A DNA stretch of 64,000 bases, taken from Zonotrichia leucophrys gambelii (lineage: Eukaryota > Chordata > Aves > Passeriformes > Passerellidae). The DNA lies in NCBI RefSeq assembly GCF_028769735.1, contig NC_088170.1:59243585-59307584 (forward strand). The letters are read 5' to 3'. Each line of letters begins with the position of its first letter. The stretch's first letter is position 1. Below the pieces are notes generated by a model. That model worked only from the letters and a program-made list of their open reading frames with translations, had not been told where the DNA came from and did no database searches. Position numbers and translations under genes: made by a program. Positions 26,653-39,400 of the stretch are shown here, piece by piece.

Positions 26653-26776
26653 TTTACCAATTAGCCTGTGAGCGTGCAGTGCAGAACAAAGGGATGTAAA
26701 TCAAGTGCCACAGACAGCTCTTTTTTTGGCACATCCTCTTCAGCACTGGATTTTCCAGCCGTAATATTGCTCTTAA
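26653..26776. repeat. Direct repeat copy B (about 124 bp)
   Basis: Second copy of the 125-bp unit in the same orientation, 993 bases downstream of copy A and roughly 95% identical by eye. Sequences outside the unit do not align, so this is either a small dispersed duplication or two copies of an unnamed repeat. Confidence 0.92.
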
Positions 26777-28265
26777 TACATTTTCATGTGCATGTGTGTT
26801 CAAAGAAAGGCAAGTTTAAAGAAAATGTATACAACTTCTTAAGTATAATTGTGCCCCAAATTTGCCTGGAGAACACTACTGATCATTTTATCTGACCATG
26901 GATATGCTGACCATGGAGTTTTTGTTTGTATAGATCATTACACAAAATACAAAATAAAATGTTATAATAAAAGTTATTTAGTTAATGTTGCTGATCACAG
27001 CATTTCTCTTTGGAACATATGAGTTACTTGCAGAGGTGGAGCTGTGGTGTAGAGCTACTTAAATATTTTGTTTGGAGCATGTTGGAGAGAGGCTGTTTGT
27101 GGTGCCAGGAAACCCTTGGACATGGTGGGTAAGAAGAGCAGATGCATTTGCTGGGCCATGCATTCAGTTGCATGTCTGGGAAGAAATGCACATCTGGGAA
27201 TTCATTGATATTCACATGGTGGGAAATTAAGAAAAAAACAGAAGTGGGAAGAGGTAAATGCATGGAGAAGAGTTATCAAGAGAGAGGAATTACACAAAAA
27301 GAAGCCTGTGAGGAGGGAATGGGGTAGCAGGAAGTCACACGCCAATGAATCAATAGCAATAAAGTGTCAGACAATGAATGATGAGTTTTGATGACAGTTG
27401 AGGTAACTGGGAAAATTGCTGAGCACATGAGGCCAGGCTCACACAGACATAGCAAACCTCCATGACAGGGATGCCCCTGATCAGACAGGACTGACTCCCA
27501 CCAACCCCTCTGAGCAGTGTCCCCCATCCAGCCCTCTAAAAATGCAGCTCTGCCTCAGAAGGTTTTTTCCCCTGGTTCATAGAGAAGTCTGGGCTGACAG
27601 GAGTTTTCCCACATCTGTATCTGCACACAAGGTTTGTGAACTGCTCTACCCCTCAGGGGCTTTCCTCCCATTTTTCTATGGTATCACTCACTGGCTACCA
27701 TGTTCACCCAGAGCCCACCAACTACTTAGAATTTCCCTCTCACCCCACTTAAATAGCTACTTACAGCTGTTACAATCTTTTAACCAAACAGATGCAGAGA
27801 TGTATAAATAACAGACTCATTTAATTTGGGCTGGCCTAGATCCTGGGTCTGGAAGAGAAGGAAGGCAAGTCAAGGTAGAAGTGGGGCTTCTCCAGCTTGT
27901 GTCCAAGGTCATGTGGATATCCAGAGCAGAAGCTGAAAAGTCATAAGGTCTCCTCTCTGCTCTCCGGCATTCAGTGTGAGCCAAAGCTGGGGCAACACTA
28001 AAGACCAAGGAGGACTTTTTGTGCTGTTTCACTGATGATTGAGATAACCTATGCATGTTCTGGGCTTGATTACAGCTTAACTGCTGGTAGGCAGCCTCTT
28101 AAGGCGTGCATCATTCCAGACTGATTTTTCCCTGGTCCCACGTTGTCTGGAGCTGGCTGCAAACAGGTGCTGATATGTTTGCTCAGGACAGCAGCATGCT
28201 GACCTTTCAGCAGCCCCAGTTGCAGCTCCAGCAGCCCCACAGTGCAGCCTGGTGTGTGCAGTCCT

Positions 28266-28279
28266 GTTGCTGTGGCAAC
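28266..28279. promoter_or_regulatory. RFX-type X-box motif
   Basis: GTTGCTGTGGCAAC is a full palindromic X-box, two GTTGC half-sites with a 4-base centre, the form bound by RFX factors. It lies in a small GC-richer patch (about 28190-28300) with CAGC repeats, about 4.8 kb upstream of the LHFPL3 start codon. The motif is seen; function is inferred. Confidence 0.35.
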
Positions 28280-31200
28280 CCACAGCTCGCCAGTGGTCTA
28301 TCACAAAGCATTAACTTTAACATTATGTCTTATTTTATTACAGTTTCTGCACATTTTGGCTTTCTTTCCCCTGGGACCCAGCTGCACTGGTGAAATGTTC
28401 CTTCTTGGGGAGTAGGAAATGGCATTTCTTTCTATTTCTGTAGTGTTAACAACCGTGGGAGAGGCACAGCAAAGGGCTGGCTAGAATTACTGCTATTGAT
28501 GTTGCTGAGGCTCTTCTTGCCATCACTGTTTCAGTCAGAAATGGTCCAATTTAGGCATACTGTAAAAATTAGGGAGTAGCTTAGATTGACACCATTTCTC
28601 TTGAATTTGGTCCTACTGGTGGTGGTGGTAGAGGAGGGGGAGTCCTGTTGGGCACCCATAAGGGCAGAGCTGGGAAACACAATGTGGCCATTCTGCAGCC
28701 ACAATTCCAGAAGGCTGCAGGACTTGATATCCCAAAGCACTGAGGAATGGTGCACAATCATCAGAAAAAGGCCACAAAGTCCACCCTGAATCAAGGTGCT
28801 TGGCTGCAAATGGCAGAAGCCCACTTCAGTAGACAGAGAGGGGGAGAATAGTGATCAGGAAAGGAGCAGAGGCTTTCCTGAGAGGGAAGGAATGTGAGGA
28901 AGGTGAGAAGCACCTGGGCTGTGTGTGGAAGCAGAGACTGAAGGGAAGGAAAGATCCCACCAGCCTTGAAAAGAAAGAAAAGCTCTGTATAGGGGTGAAG
29001 TATCCAGGTTCCCAGTGACAGCAGAGGATTGGATTCACGACCCAGGGTAGGTTCACCTGCACGAAAGCAGGATGAGCAGTGGCTGTTGAAGGGGAGAGCA
29101 GGTGGGAGTGCAGATGAAGCTGATGCACTAAGTACAGGGAAAGTGGGAACATTAAGATCCATGGTGAGGAAGGAGAGATCTTAAGGCACCATGACACATG
29201 ACTCAGCTCAGACCTGCTTCAGCTTCCTTCCCTCAGCCTCCCTGACTTGGAGGAGATGCAGCATGTCTTGAAACACACTGTCTAAAACAGAAAACTCTAT
29301 GGACCAGTTGGAAGCTAAGCTTCCCAGTCCCCACTCCCAAGGAATGATTCCTCCTGAGGCCCATGAGCTGTGTCACAGTGCCAGGGGCATCCTGCACAGC
29401 CAGTGCTGCGCCTGGGGCTGCTCTGAGCCATCATCTCCGTGCCAGCAGCAGCCACGCCGTGCCCTGCTCTGCCTCACAAGCACAGCCTGCTTGTCAGTGC
29501 TGCTGATTAACCCAGACAGGGCTCTCAGGTGCCTCGCTGTGTTCGCTGTTCAGAGGCACAAGCAGAGACTCCCCCTGAAGTGAGGGAATCTTGCTGCTCT
29601 TGCTGCGGCTGCTGTTTGCCAGAGGGTCAGGAGCTTCACCACAAAAGGTGCTGTGAAACACCCTGCTGCAGGCTATATGCTGTACATCTTCAAAGGTAGC
29701 TGTGCAGCTCAGGCTGCTGTCTAGACATGTTTTTCATGTAATAAAAGTTTAGTTAATGTATGTCTCCTAGACTGAAATTCACGTGGAGAAAGACTTTTAT
29801 TTCTCTGGACCAGCCTAGTCTAAGGTAAGTACATAAACTCCTCTGCCAACAAGATGCATTTTAAGTTTCCTTTCCAGAGCCCCAGGCATCACGTAGGTAG
29901 CTAAAACTTCACCACCATAAACATTCAGCCAGCTGTATAAGGATTATATGATGCTAAATATAACTTTGATGTTGCTCTCAAATATTGTACCTGCCAGTGG
30001 TGAAGTCCCCTTCTTTGCCTTTAACAAGGTAAAATTACTGCAGTCAGGATGTGACTTACAATGTCTGCAGATAATTTTTTTCCACAGTGGAAAACGACTA
30101 AAATATTTTACATCACACCAGATAGAAAATTATGCTTTAAATATATATGAATTCTAATTAATTAAATAGATATTACATTTATTTCTGAATATTTCTTCCC
30201 CAGAGGCTAAGCAACAGAGCAGTGAGGATGCATCAAGAGGACCTTCTGATCTCTGCTAAGTCAGAAGCTGGCCAGTTACTCTGCCCTAGTGACAAGCCAA
30301 TTAGGATGCTGCACAGTGTTTCTGCTTGCTTCTAATTTTAGAACTATACAACAGGGAGGCAAAAGTAGGTGATATTAACTCCTCTGGCATTGATCTGCCA
30401 GAGCCATAGTCCTCCTGCAATCTAATATATTTTCATGTAAAGCAGGAAAATTACTGCTCTTCCAGTGTACGTAGTAGGAGCTCTGCAGACCTTTCTAACA
30501 CACAGGGCCTGATCAATACTTGGATAGAGGAATCTGCAGGGGAAGCTCAGCAGCTGCAGTGTGTGATTTTGATGCTGCACAAGATGATATCCTAGCATAA
30601 AGTGAGTATTCACTCTGGCATTACACAACACTCAGCACAACTGAGTCTGCTGTTTCCAGGAGGATTGATGGTAAGATGTTTAAATGTACCTAAGTGACCT
30701 GCCTGTAAATCAGCATCTTGACCTGGAGCAGACTGGGGAATGTGATTAAATGGAGGAAGTGTGGAATGCCTCTCTTTGAGAGAATCTCTGTGGCATAATG
30801 CAGTGCCATTCAGAGGTATCACAGCTACCCCAAGCAGTGTGGTCACATTAGCAAGATGTTAATGTGATTAATTAGCCCCGATGACAAGCAGGTTATACTA
30901 ACCTGGGCACAGCTTAAGTACTTAACTGCTTAAGTCTCCAGAGTGCTTGCAGCTCACTCAGGTTAATATAATCTAGTGACTTAACAAGCATATAACCTAT
31001 TTCACTGTTCAGGCCATTAATAACAGTATTGAGCAACACCAAACCTAAGGAAGACTTGTGTGGAACTGCTAAAGGTACACAAATTCAATATATCAGTGAG
31101 CTGCAAGCAGCTGCTCTTTTAAAGTGTTCCTTGCCACCTACCTACACATTCACCTGCCAGGAGCTCCACCTAAAAACTTCTCTCATCTGGCTATGAAAAT

Positions 31201-31691
31201 ATTACTTTAGAGGGCATCAAAAGCCTTAAAGGAAGCAAGATAGAAGATACCTTTATCTTTGCCTTTATCTACATGTTAGCCTGCAATAGAACAGAACAAA
31301 TTAAATATTACAAGACCATTCCTGGATAAATAAGTATTAGGTGTTCCTCAGTCCTGTTTTGTTTCCCATGTATCCATAAAAAACATTGTTTGTTTCCATA
31401 TTACTCTAGGAATTAAAGCTTACCTATCTGTTATTTCTTCAGTTGTATGCTCCATGTTCATACTCCTCCATCATCCCTTTGTAAATGCAGACATTATATT
31501 TTTCTTTTATAATCTTCCTAATATTCTAAAACCTGTTGTCCCTCTTCTGTACTGTAATTTTGTCTCAGCCTCTTATCTGTAAGATTTACAATTCTCTCAG
31601 TAATTTCTGCAGGCTCCCCTGATAAGCAAACTCATCTGCATGGTCTTCAACCTATTCTTATTACACAGCTGGAATTTCACCTCTTTATAGT

Positions 31692-31706
31692 AAAAAAAAA
31701 AAAAAA
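31692..31706 (+). repeat. A15 homopolymer
   Basis: Fifteen consecutive As. The upstream sequence shows no open frame or recognisable spliced-gene structure, so I do not call a processed pseudogene. Confidence 0.9.
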
Positions 31707-34700
31707 GGCACTTATCATATGATCAAATGTAACACCCAGGAGGAAGCAAAAAAAGAAAAAAATTCCACCAAATATAAGTCCTTGTGTCACCTGTTATAAA
31801 TTTTCCTTTTCCACTGAGAAATAGAACAACACTTTATGTAGACTTTTGGTCATTCTCCTGATGCAAATGGATTTCTGGAATGCCTCCTTTTTGTTTAGCC
31901 CCAAGCAGTCATTTGAATAAATATTTACTTCACATGTACTGCTGAAATTATAGTTGGCCCAAAAATGTCTCTGAACTAGTTTTTCATCTTAATGGTAGTA
32001 GCAAGGTAAAGAGCTGCTAAGTCAAGCCAACACTTTAATAGCTCTGGAAAAAAGGATCAAGACTTTTACAATGGGAAAAAGACAACATTCTTACACGGCA
32101 AAAATAAAGTGTACAATGTGTACAATGATGGGAAAAATAGATGGAGATGGCCACCAACATGGAGAGGGTAATGAAACAAAATAGCAGTAAACAGTGGGAG
32201 CTTACACAGCATATGTTTTATCCAACATAGTTCTTGACAATTAAGTAGCAATAAGAGGGAAGTGGGATAGCATTCTGATTTTATTGGAAAATGTGATACT
32301 GCATTTTATAATATCTTGTCCAAAATTTTTGAAGTGGCTTGGATACATTCTTTACAATGTGTACTGAAAACCTTTTGAAAGACAATGAAAATAATTAAAA
32401 ACATGTTGGAGCAATATTTAGTCATATATTTTATCCACCCAGTAGATCCCGGATAGAAACAATTTTAATAAATAGTTTCATTATCCAAAGGAGGCAATAA
32501 ACATTATGTTAATGAAATATACAGTAGAGGCTAACTCATTATAGTCACAACTAACAGCAGAAAAATTTAAAGGGAACTTATGTAAATGAAAATGTCAGAA
32601 GTCATCATCTGGGGAAAACCACAAGTTAATACAACTGGTAGAATAAGGGTCTCCACAGAGGAGAAAACTGTGGAAAGCAATATGTTGGAAGAGAGAGACT
32701 TACTTATACTGAATAGAGTTGTGAGAATAATTGATTTTCCTGTTTGGTGGCCAAACTGAAAATAAATTAGGAAAAACTAATATCCAGTCAGCTACATTAC
32801 TCACTTTTCACATATTTTTACTATTTATTAACACTAAACATAGATCAATTTTAGAATGAAACAGTATTAGATAACAAAGCCAAGACCATTTCATTTTGAA
32901 AATATTGCAACAGAGCACTTCTGGCTTGTTTTTGTTCCCCTGGTACTATTACTCAAAATGAATATCTCAACATGTGAATTGATTTTTGATTCATAGTGTG
33001 TCTCTTTGAGAAATGACTACAACAGACCTATTTGCAAAACACAGGTTGCTACAAGAACGCTGTGTCTCCACACCAAAAACTCGGCCTTGGTCTTTAGGAT
33101 CTGTGTTTAGGAAAACAACTCACAGTGTGGGAGCTTTCCTTGTCAAACTACAAATCCCATTTGGCTTTGTTAAAATCCTGCAGAAATCCCCATGGGCTGG
33201 AGCCTTCCTGTGGCAGTCCTGCCTTGGTCCTTTCCAGCCAGGATGGAGACGATGGGACAAACAGCCATCAGCACCATCATGCAGCTCTTCCCTGCTGTTC
33301 CATGGGGATTTTTAGCACAGGGCCATGCGGGATGTCTCTCTGCAGGAGCCCACAGTGGGCAGAAGGCAGAAGAGGTGCTTGAGGTGTTTGCATTGAGCCT
33401 GCAGCACCCCTGTCCCTCCCTTGCCATGGGAATGCCAAGGAGATGGGAAGGGCTGGTGTGCCTGTGGAGACCTGGCACAGGGAAGCTCCTCCAGGCTTTG
33501 GCTCTGCCAAATGTCATAAATGAAAATAAATCTGAGCAAAAATAGCGTGGTGGTTTCCTTTGAGATGCTTTTTCTCAGCCTGTCCTGGAGGAGGGGAAGA
33601 ACTGAGGACAGTAACTTGTCAGAAATAAATGTGTGCCTTGAGATCAGGATGCTGCACTGGAATATTGGGGCTGTTTTGCAGATTTACTTGCCCAGAAAAG
33701 TGACAGTCTAGTGACAAGACCCCACAGAAAATTTAGGATATAATAGAACAGTAATTATCTGTCTAGATTCAGCTTCCAAGCATTAGATTTTGTTGTACCT
33801 TTCTCTAATAGATGAGAGAACTGAAATGTATCAGATGGTGTCTTCTTCCCACATAAAGACCTTGACCAAGTTGCTTCTTACTCTTTGAAGAAGCCAAGCT
33901 GCCAGAGATGACAAAGATACAGATCACTGTAATATGCACTTCCCAGATGCTGGATTACTTGCCTGTCTCACTTCTGAACCGCTTCCAATTTATAAATACT
34001 ATTTTGACTTTTCAGGTGGAAGAAGAATCTAGGCTGGCTCTCAGCATCACCAGCTAGGAAGTAATGAGAGGCACCATGGAGCACCTGGCCTGGGACCCCT
34101 CAGCTGTTTGGTACATGGTGGGCGCTCTCAGACCTGCTCAGGCCAGGGACTCCATTCCAGGGAGGCTAAAATGTCCTTGCTTTCCCAGCCCAGCCCTGCA
34201 ACAATCTGATCACCAGTGCTTTTGTTCAGCTGGCTGACATGGATGCCATGACCTAAGAATATTTTCACACTGTTTATCATGATGCAATGCCCCAGTGTCC
34301 ACAGGCAGAACCGCAATCTCTGTTTACAAATATGATAACCATTGTCTGCCTCAGTTAAAACAAGTCATGTAAAACCCCATCTCCTCCAAAGGCAGCAAGA
34401 GTCTTGGCTGCGGTAGGGTTTGTTTGTTGGTTGGTTTGTTTTGTTGTTTTTTTTCCCTTGTCATATGTATTCAGTTTATACAATGCTCCAGAAGTTCTTA
34501 CCATGATTTGCTATTCTGATAGTGTGTGAATTTTTCCAAACTTTATTAAAACACAACAGCAACAAAAAAAACCCCAAACAACAGTACTGGGCCAGGCACT
34601 CATCACAACAGAACTTTACAGAGATATTTTATTTTCTTAAGCATTCTTCCTAACAAATACTCAATAAAGCATATCCTAACGTAGTACTTGTGACATTGAT

Positions 34701-36223
34701 ATTGGACAGTGTTAATTTTTGAATCAAAATGTCACAAATTGGAGGGTAAATGCTCTATGGAACTCTAACACACTAATTGGAAGAAGTCCCATTTTTCATT
34801 CTCTTGCTAGGAATGACTGTACCATTGGCTGACCCATGATTTGCTGGTTATCCATTTAGCATGATTAAAAATTGCCACCGCAGTTTTGAACAGAATTTCC
34901 ACTTTTCCAGGGTCTATAAAGTTTGCAGAATTTACTGCTTTAAGTATGGGCTCAGTAATCTCAAGAATTAGACAAAGCTTGGGAAAGCTTTGCAACAAGT
35001 AAAATTAAATCCCAACTACTCTATAAAACAGACAGACTTGAAATTACAGTCCTCACTACAAAACACTTCCAATTATTTATGGACAGACTCTTTGTACCAG
35101 AACTTGCTTAGATTTTTCCTCCTTCAGCCTGCTCCCAGGTGTGCTGGGTGCATGACAAAGTAAAGGAGCTGTGAACTCCCAGAGTAGGATTTTCTCTGAC
35201 CTTCCTACATTCTGTTGGTGCTTTGTGATGCAGAGTTGTGGATGCAGAGTGCAATCCACAACCCCCAAGGTCAGAATTGGTGATGGGATTGATTTTTATG
35301 CTGAGGAATAACAAAAATGAAAATTTTGAAATCACAGAATAATTCAGTTCATAAATGCTGATATGACCTTTTGGAATAGCCATAATTGCACAAATGGAAG
35401 TGAGAAAAATTGTAAACATGTGATATAAACATCTATGTATATCAACAACAAAGAAAATGGTAAGAAATTAAACATAAGGAAGTCTGCATCTCAGCCTTGA
35501 ATATTTATGATTTTTTCTTTCAAATGTAATTGAAATTGATGACATCTTTAAGTGCAATTCAGCATAATTGCCTTTCTGGAGAAAACAGCTTCTAACTTTT
35601 TATTATTTTCCTGTGAATACTGCAAAATTGTAAACATACTGTGCTGTTAAAAGGAAGAGACATGGCAGTGCCTGGGTTTCCAATGTTTTCTGCAGGAGTT
35701 TGAATGCAACCATTTGCCCACTTTTCCTGTAGGAGCTTAAAAAAGGTTGTTTACTAGCCTGTCAGTTATGAATCCTTTGCAAACCACATCAGCTACATAA
35801 AATATTGAATAAGGTGTGCCTTCCTTTCTCAGGAGACACCTATGAATAAATTATTTGGCTTAAATTGGATGAAGATGTTTATCTCGTGCATCCTGGTGCC
35901 TCTGAGTTGGTTCAAAGGGCAGCAGTGCTGAGTGATGCCGAGCTCTGAGCCCTGTCCCTGCCTTGGGGGCTGACGAGCTGCCTGTCACAGCAGCTTTGTC
36001 CTTCAGAGCTGCCAGCCAGGGATGGCCACGGCTGCAGGCAGAGCTCAGATCTGCTGCACGGAGACAGCCCCTTCCTACGCTGCTACAGATGTTCTGTTGC
36101 CCTAGGTAACACCTTGTCCCTTCTGTGTGGCAAACCTGACCCAGGTGACAGCTTCACTGGCTGCAGCTTCGGTCCCGCTTCTGTATTCAGTGCTGGGCAC
36201 TGCAGGGGAGCCACATTTCAGTC

Positions 36224-36480
36224 TGATGGGTTTGGGTTGTTTTATTTTTTTGTAATGGTTTGTTTTGGTTTGGCTTTTTTGGAGGGAGTCTAGTTTTGTT
36301 TTTTTTTTTTTTTTTTTTTTGAAGGTGGGGAGTTGTGGTTTTGGTGTTAGTTTTTTTTTCCCATTTTGGGAGTTTTTGGGAGGCAGGGGGTGTGACAAGT
36401 TTTTTGTTGTTTTGCTGTCATTGTTTTGGGGCGTGATTTTGTTGTGGGGATATTTCTGGTTGGTTAATTGGGTGGTTTAG
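36224..36480 (+). repeat. G/T-rich low-complexity tract with T22 run
   Basis: About 250 bases composed almost wholly of T and G on the plus strand, including an uninterrupted run of 22 Ts at 36299-36320. The apparent open frames on both strands here are composition artefacts (Phe/Gly/Trp or Lys/Pro rich). Confidence 0.85.
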
Positions 36481-39400
36481 GTTGTTATCCTTCTCAGTAA
36501 CTTTTTTTTCCCTATTCTCAGATATTTTTCTTCTTTTCTGGGGCTGCGCTTTCTGGATCGTTTTCTTTCAAGCAAACTTCCTCCCAGCTATCTGGATGCT
36601 CAGGAAAGTAAATTCCAGAAGAATAGGTGTCCTCATCTTGGGACACAGTAGTTCCCAAACAAGACCTTGGTGACTTTACACCCTGAAGGAAGAGCCTGAA
36701 TGAGAGACATGGGACTCCAGGCAGCTCTCCAAAATGCAGTTCATTCCATCCAAGAGTTACAGCAGTCCAGGGCCATGGGTGACAGAGCCTGTACCCACAG
36801 CTGTCATCTCCAGCTGCAGGCAGGCCTGGAGACCCTTAGTTTAGGTTACAATGCATTTTATACTTTTCTTTGCTGAGCATCTTAATACAGTAGAACCAAT
36901 CTATACCTTAACTTTTATCTATAGCCTACCATAACTACTATAATTACCATGTTCATGTTACTATTCTCCAATCACTAAAAGACAGCACATTACAGTTTGA
37001 GCTAGAAGTTGTTTTTCAGTTTTCTTGCAGTGGAAAATTGAGACCTTTTTTCTACTTGCAAAATCAGCAGGCTTGTTTGCCTGTGCTATCTTTCTGCTTG
37101 GTAAAAACATCTTCTTGCTTGAGGTGGCTTTATCCCTGCTCTAAGTCATAAAAACCCCTTCCAACTAACATACCCATTTCCTTCTTAGTAATCCAGTAAG
37201 ACTGGCTCAGAAATTCTTTTCTTCTATATCAAAACTTGTTTTCATTTCTATTCCTTCTTCAGATTCTACATTCAAAAATATTTTTGCCACGCATACACAT
37301 CTGTGAGACTTTCTTGTCAAACTTTCATCCTTCCCAAGACCCTGAGCTGTAGTGGCACATCCCATGCTGCCTCTGTGGCACCTAGTAAGTGACAGTGGCA
37401 CTATCCTGGGAAAGAGCAGCTGGCAAGCTGGGGGAGGACAGGGAGGCTGCAGGCTGAACCTGATCTATCCCTCAGGTCTGCAGGAGGAGGAGGGGGCTGT
37501 GCCTCAGAACCTGGCACCGCACAATAACTACAGATCAGGTTTTCTCTGCCACCTGGAGAACAGGCCGGTTCCCTCCTCACTGCCACATATTTCTCCTGTG
37601 GCTCTCAAATTGCTGCCTGCTGGGGAATCCATGCTTGTTGCTTCCTGTGCAGGGTGAGTGAAGATGGTTTTCTCAGTAGTGCTGCAGCAGGACAGCCAGC
37701 ATGTTCCAGCAGAGCTGTGACTGAGCCACAGCGTTCTCCAGACCCACAAACACTTCCCAGAGAAGGCACAGAGCTCCTGTAGCAACTTTCTACTTTTCTC
37801 TGTCACTTTTTGCAGACCCCTCAGAAACAGCCCCAGTCTGGCAGTCTATCCTCATCAGGCTGTGACTTATCCAGCAGTCCCCTTCAGGAGAAAGCAGAAA
37901 TCCTGAACCTCCATGTGAGCCAGTGGATACCAGCCTTCACCATAACCAACACCCTGCCCATGTCCCCTCAGGCACAGCTGCTCACAGCAGATGTGGAACA
38001 TCTGCATTGCCCAAAGCCAAACGTGGTGTGTGGGTGGCTCATGACTGCACAGCTGCAGGACTGAGCAGGTCACACTGCCAGCCTCAGGACCATGACACAG
38101 CTGCACAGGACTGGAAAAAGAAGTTGTTTACCTGATTCAATGCTGTCCACAGAAACCGTGGTTAGGAGCAAGCTGAGCTGCCTTTCTGCCTTTCGGCTGC
38201 TCTTTCATGAATTCAAAAAAATTTAGATGAGCAAAAACTTTTCTCCCCACTCTTGTTTTTATTTCCCCTGTGGGTTTTCTTCCCTATTGTCCAGAGGAGT
38301 AGAGTAAGAATGTTCACATAGAAATCTGCCTGCAGGGGGACTGCCTTCAAGTCTTATTATCAGCTGCCTCTTCCTTGCTCTTTTACACAGTGTATGGTAT
38401 TATTTGCCCCTCAAGCAGAGATTTAAATATTTCCTACAGTAATTCTGTGGATAGATCCTCTTTTCTCAGTATGAAGTATGTCCCTGCTCCTTGAATGATA
38501 TGATGTTTAAGTATTTCATCTTGCATGAGAAGGTGACTGAAATTTCTCTAGGTACTTGTTACTTTGTTTTGTGCAATGTGACTCCTGAAACAAAACTGTT
38601 TTATCTTATTTTTAATACATAACTATATCCTCTTTTGTAAGAGGAGCTTCTTCCAAAAGAAGACAAAGTCCCTGCTGCAACTGTTCAAAGACAGACAAGT
38701 CACAAAAATGTTCTTAAGTTCCTATACATCACATGAAAGCAAAATATAATAATATTTGCTAGTCAGAAGGAAATGTAAGTGCATAAAAAGTCTAGACTGA
38801 AAAAGTTGGGGTGTTTTTGGTTTTGTTTTTTCCCTAAGAAGCTACGGATTTCTTTGTGGTCGGAAAGAATCTCTAATTTAAGCTGGAACAAACTTCAACG
38901 CACATCTGAAAAATAAAAAAGACAACTTAGAACTTAGTAGCCGCATCATTGCTTTTAAAGGAATATTAATGCTATTTACACAATATTACTTAATCTCTAT
39001 ACATTAATTTAATACAACATTTAATTTTAAAAATTGACGTTATAAATAATCAACATCACATATGAATGATGGGAAACATCTCTACAGATGGGATTTTGGG
39101 ATGCACATGCAGAAGAAAAACAAGTAAGAGCATTTGGCAGTAATTTCACACTGTTATGTGTAATGCAGGTTCCTCAGTTAATGGAGGATATGAATAAATT
39201 TTAAATGCTTTACATAAAGATCAGAACAATGAAAGAAGATTTCATGCTTTAGCCTGGAAGACCCCACACCTCAAATCTGTTTGATTAGCACACATGAGGC
39301 TGCAGGAGGACTCAATCAATCCATTCTTATATTCCAAAAGAAACTTCGATATCTTCTTACCATTAGAAGAACTGAGATGAGTCACTGGCTCAAAATTGAC

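Noticed and set aside
31540..31706. A15 run as the tail of a processed pseudogene or SINE
   Set aside because: No gene-like sequence or SINE promoter boxes upstream, and no flanking duplication seen.
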